In this document: piece by piece, positions 60,221 to 64,000 of the stretch
Numbering within the stretch: the stretch's first letter is position 1
How the letters are laid out: each line of letters begins with the position of its first letter
NCBI RefSeq assembly: GCF_012396485.1
Contig: NZ_JAAXPO010000001.1
Span: forward strand, 1 to 64,000
DNA from: Leuconostoc holzapfelii
GTDB lineage: Bacteria; Bacillota; Bacilli; Lactobacillales; Lactobacillaceae
Length of the DNA: 64,000 bases
Direction: 5' to 3'
Translations under genes and position numbers: made by a program
Notes under the pieces: generated by a model
Database searches by the model: none
The model's input: only the letters and a program-made list of their open reading frames with translations
What the model was told of the DNA's origin: nothing

Positions 60221-61721
60221 GTGTGACCTCCGCTAATGCTTTGCGCCAAGTTGCTTGCACAGCTGAATTCAAATACTTCTCTGCAAGCTGATAAGAGGCT
60301 TGTGAGAATGCCGTCAAATCAGGTTGTTCTAGTAGCTTAATGATTGCTTGAGCCAACCCGTCTGTATAATCTTCGATGGCCTGGGCCTCGTTATAAGCAA
60401 CTAAATAGCCGTTTTTGTCTGGCAGGATAAAGTTTTGATTCCCATATGGCACATCAAACCCAATGATAGGCAAGCCAGAACCTACGGCCTCCATCAAAGT
60501 TAAACCAAAACCTTCACTCGTCGAAGCTGAAATGTAAGCCGCGTAATTTTCATAAATTGCCGTCATGTCAGCATGCCCTTTTAACTGGATGTAGTCTTCC
60601 GCATGATTATCTGAGATTACCTGGCGAATTTTATCCCCTTCTGCGCCGTTACCATAAATATCAAACGTCACGTCAGGAATCACTTGTTGTACTTTAACGA
60701 CCGCTTTTGCCAACCAATCCACGTGCTTTTCTGGTGCTAATCGGGAAGCTGTCAAGAGGCTGTGATGCCGTCTTGGCTTTTCAGGCTGGCGCAGTGCTGC
60801 TAGATTACCCACGGGAATTTCGACCACTTTGGGCTTTTGTCCAAGGTATTTTTTAAAGTGTCGATCCAAAACTTTCTTTTGCGCTGCCGTTGCTGTGATA
60901 AAGAAATCAACGTGGCTGGCTTGTGTAAATTGATATTCATAAAAATTATTCCAAAGAATATGATGCTGATTTGTATAGTTTTCACTGAAGTGCTCAGCAT
61001 GAACCACCACGCCAAGCTTGGCTTGCCCTTTATTTTTGAACACGGTTGACCCAACCCCTGTTTCACGATCCAAAATAATGACATCATGGCGCGTTAAACC
61101 AAGCGATTGTAACAAATAAGCGACCAATTCCGTATGGTGATATAAAATGCGATCCTTAAAGCGATACATGACTTGATCGCCATCAATTAATTCTTCATAG
61201 GCCACCGAACCGTCGTTGTTAAAGTAGTGTCGTTCGTAAAGATAGGCTCGGTCATCTCTTGGGGCATAGTATTCTGAGAACAAACGCGTCGTCGTAAAGA
61301 AATCTTTACGAATCAACTTGCCTTTAGAAACAAACTCAGCCCGTTCAATCACCTCTTTATTTTTCGTACCAAAATACCCGGTGACCATTTCTTCAGCGGC
61401 GTCAAAGTAGTACCGAACAAAGTTGTCCGTACGTTCGACACGGTCAAAATCATGCGCAAAAGTCTGCTCTAAATCATCCGTGCGATAGGTCGTTGGCGCA
61501 ATTTTAATATCCGTAAAGTATTGATACAACCAAATCACATCTTCATCTCGAAAACCAAGATTGTGAGTTAAATGCTCAATATTGTCACTGGAAATAAAAT
61601 CTAAAAAGATAAATTTAGCAGGTTGTTGCATCTGCTGAAAAATTTTTGAGCGATACAGTTGCGCATATTCCACACCACTATTTGCCCAACCAATGCCTAA
61701 GTTAATGTTATATACTGTCAT
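60213..61721 (-). CDS. gtfA: Accessory Sec glycosyltransferase GtfA (O-GlcNAc transferase)
   Basis: 502 residues, GT-B fold of the GT4 family. The N-terminal NLGIGWANSGVEYAQLYRSK and the large insertion (RVERTDNFVRYYFDAAEEMV; YRFKDRILYHHTEL) are typical of GtfA. The donor-binding half has SRLAPEKHVDWLAKAV and the EX7E-like STSEGFGLTLMEAVGSGLPI. It adds the first GlcNAc to the serine-rich repeat adhesin in the cytoplasm together with GtfB. Confidence 0.92.
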   Translation of the reverse strand: MTVYNINLGIGWANSGVEYAQLYRSKIFQQMQQPAKFIFLDFISSDNIEHLTHNLGFRDEDVIWLYQYFTDIKIAPTTYRTDDLEQTFAHDFDRVERTDNFVRYYFDAAEEMVTGYFGTKNKEVIERAEFVSKGKLIRKDFFTTTRLFSEYYAPRDDRAYLYERHYFNNDGSVAYEELIDGDQVMYRFKDRILYHHTELVAYLLQSLGLTRHDVIILDRETGVGSTVFKNKGQAKLGVVVHAEHFSENYTNQHHILWNNFYEYQFTQASHVDFFITATAAQKKVLDRHFKKYLGQKPKVVEIPVGNLAALRQPEKPRRHHSLLTASRLAPEKHVDWLAKAVVKVQQVIPDVTFDIYGNGAEGDKIRQVISDNHAEDYIQLKGHADMTAIYENYAAYISASTSEGFGLTLMEAVGSGLPIIGFDVPYGNQNFILPDKNGYLVAYNEAQAIEDYTDGLAQAIIKLLEQPDLTAFSQASYQLAEKYLNSAVQATWRKALAEVTHD

Positions 61722-61733
61722 AAAAATCTCCCA

Positions 61734-62743
61734 TTAATCGGTTGAAAGTAAGCTATGAAGGCTATCAATCAATGCTTTTTTGGTGTAATAGCCATTTTTC
61801 ACCAGGAAGCTGATTTGCTTCACATGTGTGGCCATCACTTGATAATCTGTTTCTGACATCGTTTGAATGATGTCATCGGCTTCTTGCAACGAATCCACGA
61901 CCAAACCCAAATGATTGGTTGCAATAAAGTCGGCAACCGCAATCCCTCGCCGTACGATCACGGGGATGCCGGCAGCAAGATAAGTACTGAGTTTGAACGA
62001 TAGGTTAAGTTCTGAATAATCACGTTCATTTTTTTCGGCTATATTTTCACTCCACGACAACCCAAATCCACCAGAAAGCTTAAGCAGCATTTCTTCATCG
62101 CTATACCAGCCAATAAAAGTGGCATGATCGGTTTCAGCATCTTCATTTTGTTTTGCAAAAACCTGAAGTGGCGTCTTGTAGTGCCAATGCTTAACAAATG
62201 GAAATCGCTCTGGATGGCCAGTAAAATGAATTAAGCGTTCAAATTTTGGTTCGCGATATGGCAACATTGTTTGATGATCCCAAAGTTTTGAATCACCACT
62301 TTTTTTACAGTTAACCCTTCCGATCGTAATCGTGCAAACATGGCTTTTGTTGGTAGAATGACAAGGTCTGCCCGATTACATAACGCAATAAAACGTGGCA
62401 TCAAATAGTAATTACCTGAAAACATTAATGGCGAAACATCGTGCACAAAGATAACCAACTTAAGATTTGGATAGATTTTTAACCGCTCAACTAAATGTTC
62501 ATCAAATTCGAAATCATTCCATGTTGGAAATTGTGCAACAACAACATCATTGAATCCAACACCAGAAATAATGCCATCAATGCGTACCCGCAGTTCTTTT
62601 TCTGTGTCATCTGACACTGGGTAAGCGTATATACCAACTTCATTAAAACCAAGCGACTTACCGATTTCCGTTGTCATATTTTGTGCAATGAGTGCTGTAC
62701 TTTTTGGCGAATGGCCGTAAATATTCGTAATATGGGTTCTCAT
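61734..62743 (-). pseudogene. gtf3: Glucosyltransferase Gtf3, split by a frameshift
   Basis: Two adjacent frames together make about 330 residues, the size of Gtf3, the enzyme that adds glucose to GlcNAc on the adhesin. Frame 1 (62231-62743, MRTHITNIYGHSPKSTALIA to VKKVVIQNF) covers the acceptor half. Frame 2 (61734-62267, MLPYREPKFERLIHFTG onward, with SWSENIAEKNERDY and YLAAGIPVIVRRG) covers the donor half. They meet near 62282, where one extra base would give VVIQNFWDHQTM. Frame 2 has no ribosome site. An A7 run on the minus strand (62300-62306) lies 18 bp upstream of the join. It is a pseudogene, a sequencing error or a slippage-controlled gene. Confidence 0.82.
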
Positions 62744-62757
62744 AAGTTACTCCTTTT

Positions 62758-64000
62758 TTATGGGAAAGATACCGTTAGACTACCATCTTCCGTTTCTTCA
62801 AAAGTGCTCAACATAATATTTTTTAAAATCATCAAGTCGAGACGATTTTTCATCATATCATAAGCAATCACCGATTCTTTTTGGTACTCATAAATTGGAT
62901 TTTTTTGAATGAATCGGCGGTTCATCACAATAGCTCTTAATTGTTGCAAATGATCAACTTGCTCAACCCAGCAGGAATCAATCGCTTTAAGCATTGACAA
63001 ACGCTGAAACTGAATCAACTGTTCTTCTGACATGGCATGTTGCCTTTTTATGGCTAATTCGTTGTCTACCATTGCCAAAAGGTTGGCCTTTAAATGGTGA
63101 CGTTGGCTACTTTTCAAGACTTCATCCGAATATTTCAAATTGTAGTTCATATTATCCAAAATGAATCGAATCGTTTGTCGTGCCGTCAGTTTGTCTTGTG
63201 AATCTAAGAATTTCGTGATTGCGCGATCAGCAATTGCTAAGATTTTTTGATCCATTGCGTGGTTTTCAGCTAAAAGCTGGTTACGCGTCTCGTAAACAAT
63301 TTCTCGCTGAATACGCCCACTCTCATCAAATTCAAGTGTACTTAGACGCGACTCTCGATTTTGACTTTCTTCCGTCAGCTGCGCTTGATCAACAATTCTC
63401 TTGAATCTTCTTTTTTTCAACTCACGTGGCCGTCTGATATCAAAGTCATTGGCATGTTTTTTATAAAACTGCTTTGTTCGTTTTAAACCCCGCTCAACAA
63501 CAATGTCATCTTCCAAACTGACAAAAAATTGACTAAATCCTGGGTCACCTTGTCTCCCCGCACGCCCGCGTAATTGGAGATCAATCCGTTTACTTGTCAT
63601 GCGTTCAGTACCAATGACTGCTAAACCGCCAAGCTCAGCAACACCTTGCCCTAATTTAATATCAGTCCCTCGTCCAGCCATCATAGTTGCAACGGTTACA
63701 GCACCTAGTTGGCCTGCCTCTGAGATAATTTGAGCTTCTCTGGCAACGTTTTTGGCATTTAACACATTATGCGGGATACCTGCTTTTAAAAGCATTTGTG
63801 AATAAATTTCAGATAATTCCACTGATCCGGTGGTAAGTAGTATGGGTTGTTGCTTGTCGTGGCAAGCCTCAACCAGAGCCATTGAAGCATACAGCTTTTC
63901 TGGCAAAGTAGTATAAATTTTGTCTGGTAAATCTTGACGTCGAATAGGCCGATTTGTTGGGATCACAACAACTGACATATTATAAGTTTGGATAAATTCC
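62758..64000 (-). CDS. secA2: Accessory Sec ATPase SecA2, C-terminal ~413 residues (continues past the window)
   Basis: The frame is open to the window edge (preceding residues EFIQTYNMSVVVIPTNRP), so the 5' part lies outside. Seen: the second nucleotide-binding fold (ATMMAGRGTDIKLG, LQLRGRAGRQGDPG) and the helical scaffold/wing domains (VDHLQQLRAIVMNRRFIQKN). The C-terminus lacks the Cys zinc tail of housekeeping SecA, as in SecA2. It drives export of a glycosylated serine-rich repeat protein through SecY2. It is followed 14 bp later by gtf3. Confidence 0.92.
   Translation of the reverse strand, partial: EFIQTYNMSVVVIPTNRPIRRQDLPDKIYTTLPEKLYASMALVEACHDKQQPILLTTGSVELSEIYSQMLLKAGIPHNVLNAKNVAREAQIISEAGQLGAVTVATMMAGRGTDIKLGQGVAELGGLAVIGTERMTSKRIDLQLRGRAGRQGDPGFSQFFVSLEDDIVVERGLKRTKQFYKKHANDFDIRRPRELKKRRFKRIVDQAQLTEESQNRESRLSTLEFDESGRIQREIVYETRNQLLAENHAMDQKILAIADRAITKFLDSQDKLTARQTIRFILDNMNYNLKYSDEVLKSSQRHHLKANLLAMVDNELAIKRQHAMSEEQLIQFQRLSMLKAIDSCWVEQVDHLQQLRAIVMNRRFIQKNPIYEYQKESVIAYDMMKNRLDLMILKNIMLSTFEETEDGSLTVSFP

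Noticed and set aside
61734-62743. Two separate glycosyltransferase genes
   Set aside because: The second frame lacks a ribosome site and the two halves join into one Gtf3-length protein with a single-base correction.

Overview
The window looks like chromosome of a low-to-mid GC lactic acid bacterium in the Lactobacillaceae, most likely of the Weissella/Leuconostoc line. The evidence is gene content and order: hit-prsA-yhaMNO, xerD-ribT-scpA-scpB-rluB, cmk-rpsA-der-hup, and dinG-ypmB-aspB-asnS-dnaD, plus an MFS maltose permease with maltose phosphorylase, a mevalonate-pathway kinase, and T-box and FMN leader RNAs. The genus is inferred from general resemblance and was not tested.

Left edge (1-2.8 kb): a decayed prophage. 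The end of an IS30-type transposase has truncated a tail endopeptidase gene (tal), which follows the 3' end of a distal tail gene (dit). A complete IS3-family element separates these from the last 48 codons of a phage integrase. Repeats and terminators follow, then a 63-codon orphan gene and a tiny ORF with a very strong ribosome binding site.

Core region (2.9-31 kb), almost all on the minus strand: trmB; ecsA-ecsB; then plus-strand hit, a coiled-coil orphan and prsA; a yhaO-yhaN-yhaM nuclease operon with a LexA-type box; pgl on the plus strand; an SGNH hydrolase; cca-folA-degV; a TPR protein; csbD; hup; der; rpsA; cmk; a LysM protein; ribU under an FMN riboswitch; the cvfB-xerD-ribT-scpA-scpB-rluB cluster; yqeY; rpsU; and an M32 carboxypeptidase.

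Transport and sugar region (30-46 kb): an MHS transporter faces a PucR-type regulator that is followed by an amino acid permease. Then come a YitT protein, hisS-aspS under a T-box leader, and a maltose operon (malT, maltose phosphorylase, galM, pgmB) with a LacI regulator and three cre-like operators.

Right part (46-64 kb): nitroreductase, GNAT, two class I aminotransferases, a THUMP methyltransferase, dnaD, asnS, ypmB and a DinG whose helicase motifs look eroded, then mevalonate kinase. The right edge enters an accessory Sec (SecA2) and glycosylation cluster: secA2, a frameshifted gtf3, gtfA, gtfB, an Asp4-like small membrane protein and a sortase. Together these would glycosylate, export and anchor a serine-rich repeat adhesin, whose gene should lie beyond the right edge.

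The observations most worth checking are the hisS-aspS T-box, whose specifier and discriminator pairing fit tRNA-Asp better than tRNA-His; the LexA-type box on yhaONM; the loss of helicase motifs in DinG; the gtf3 frameshift; and the IS-driven prophage deletion. I did not find a clearly new multigene system.
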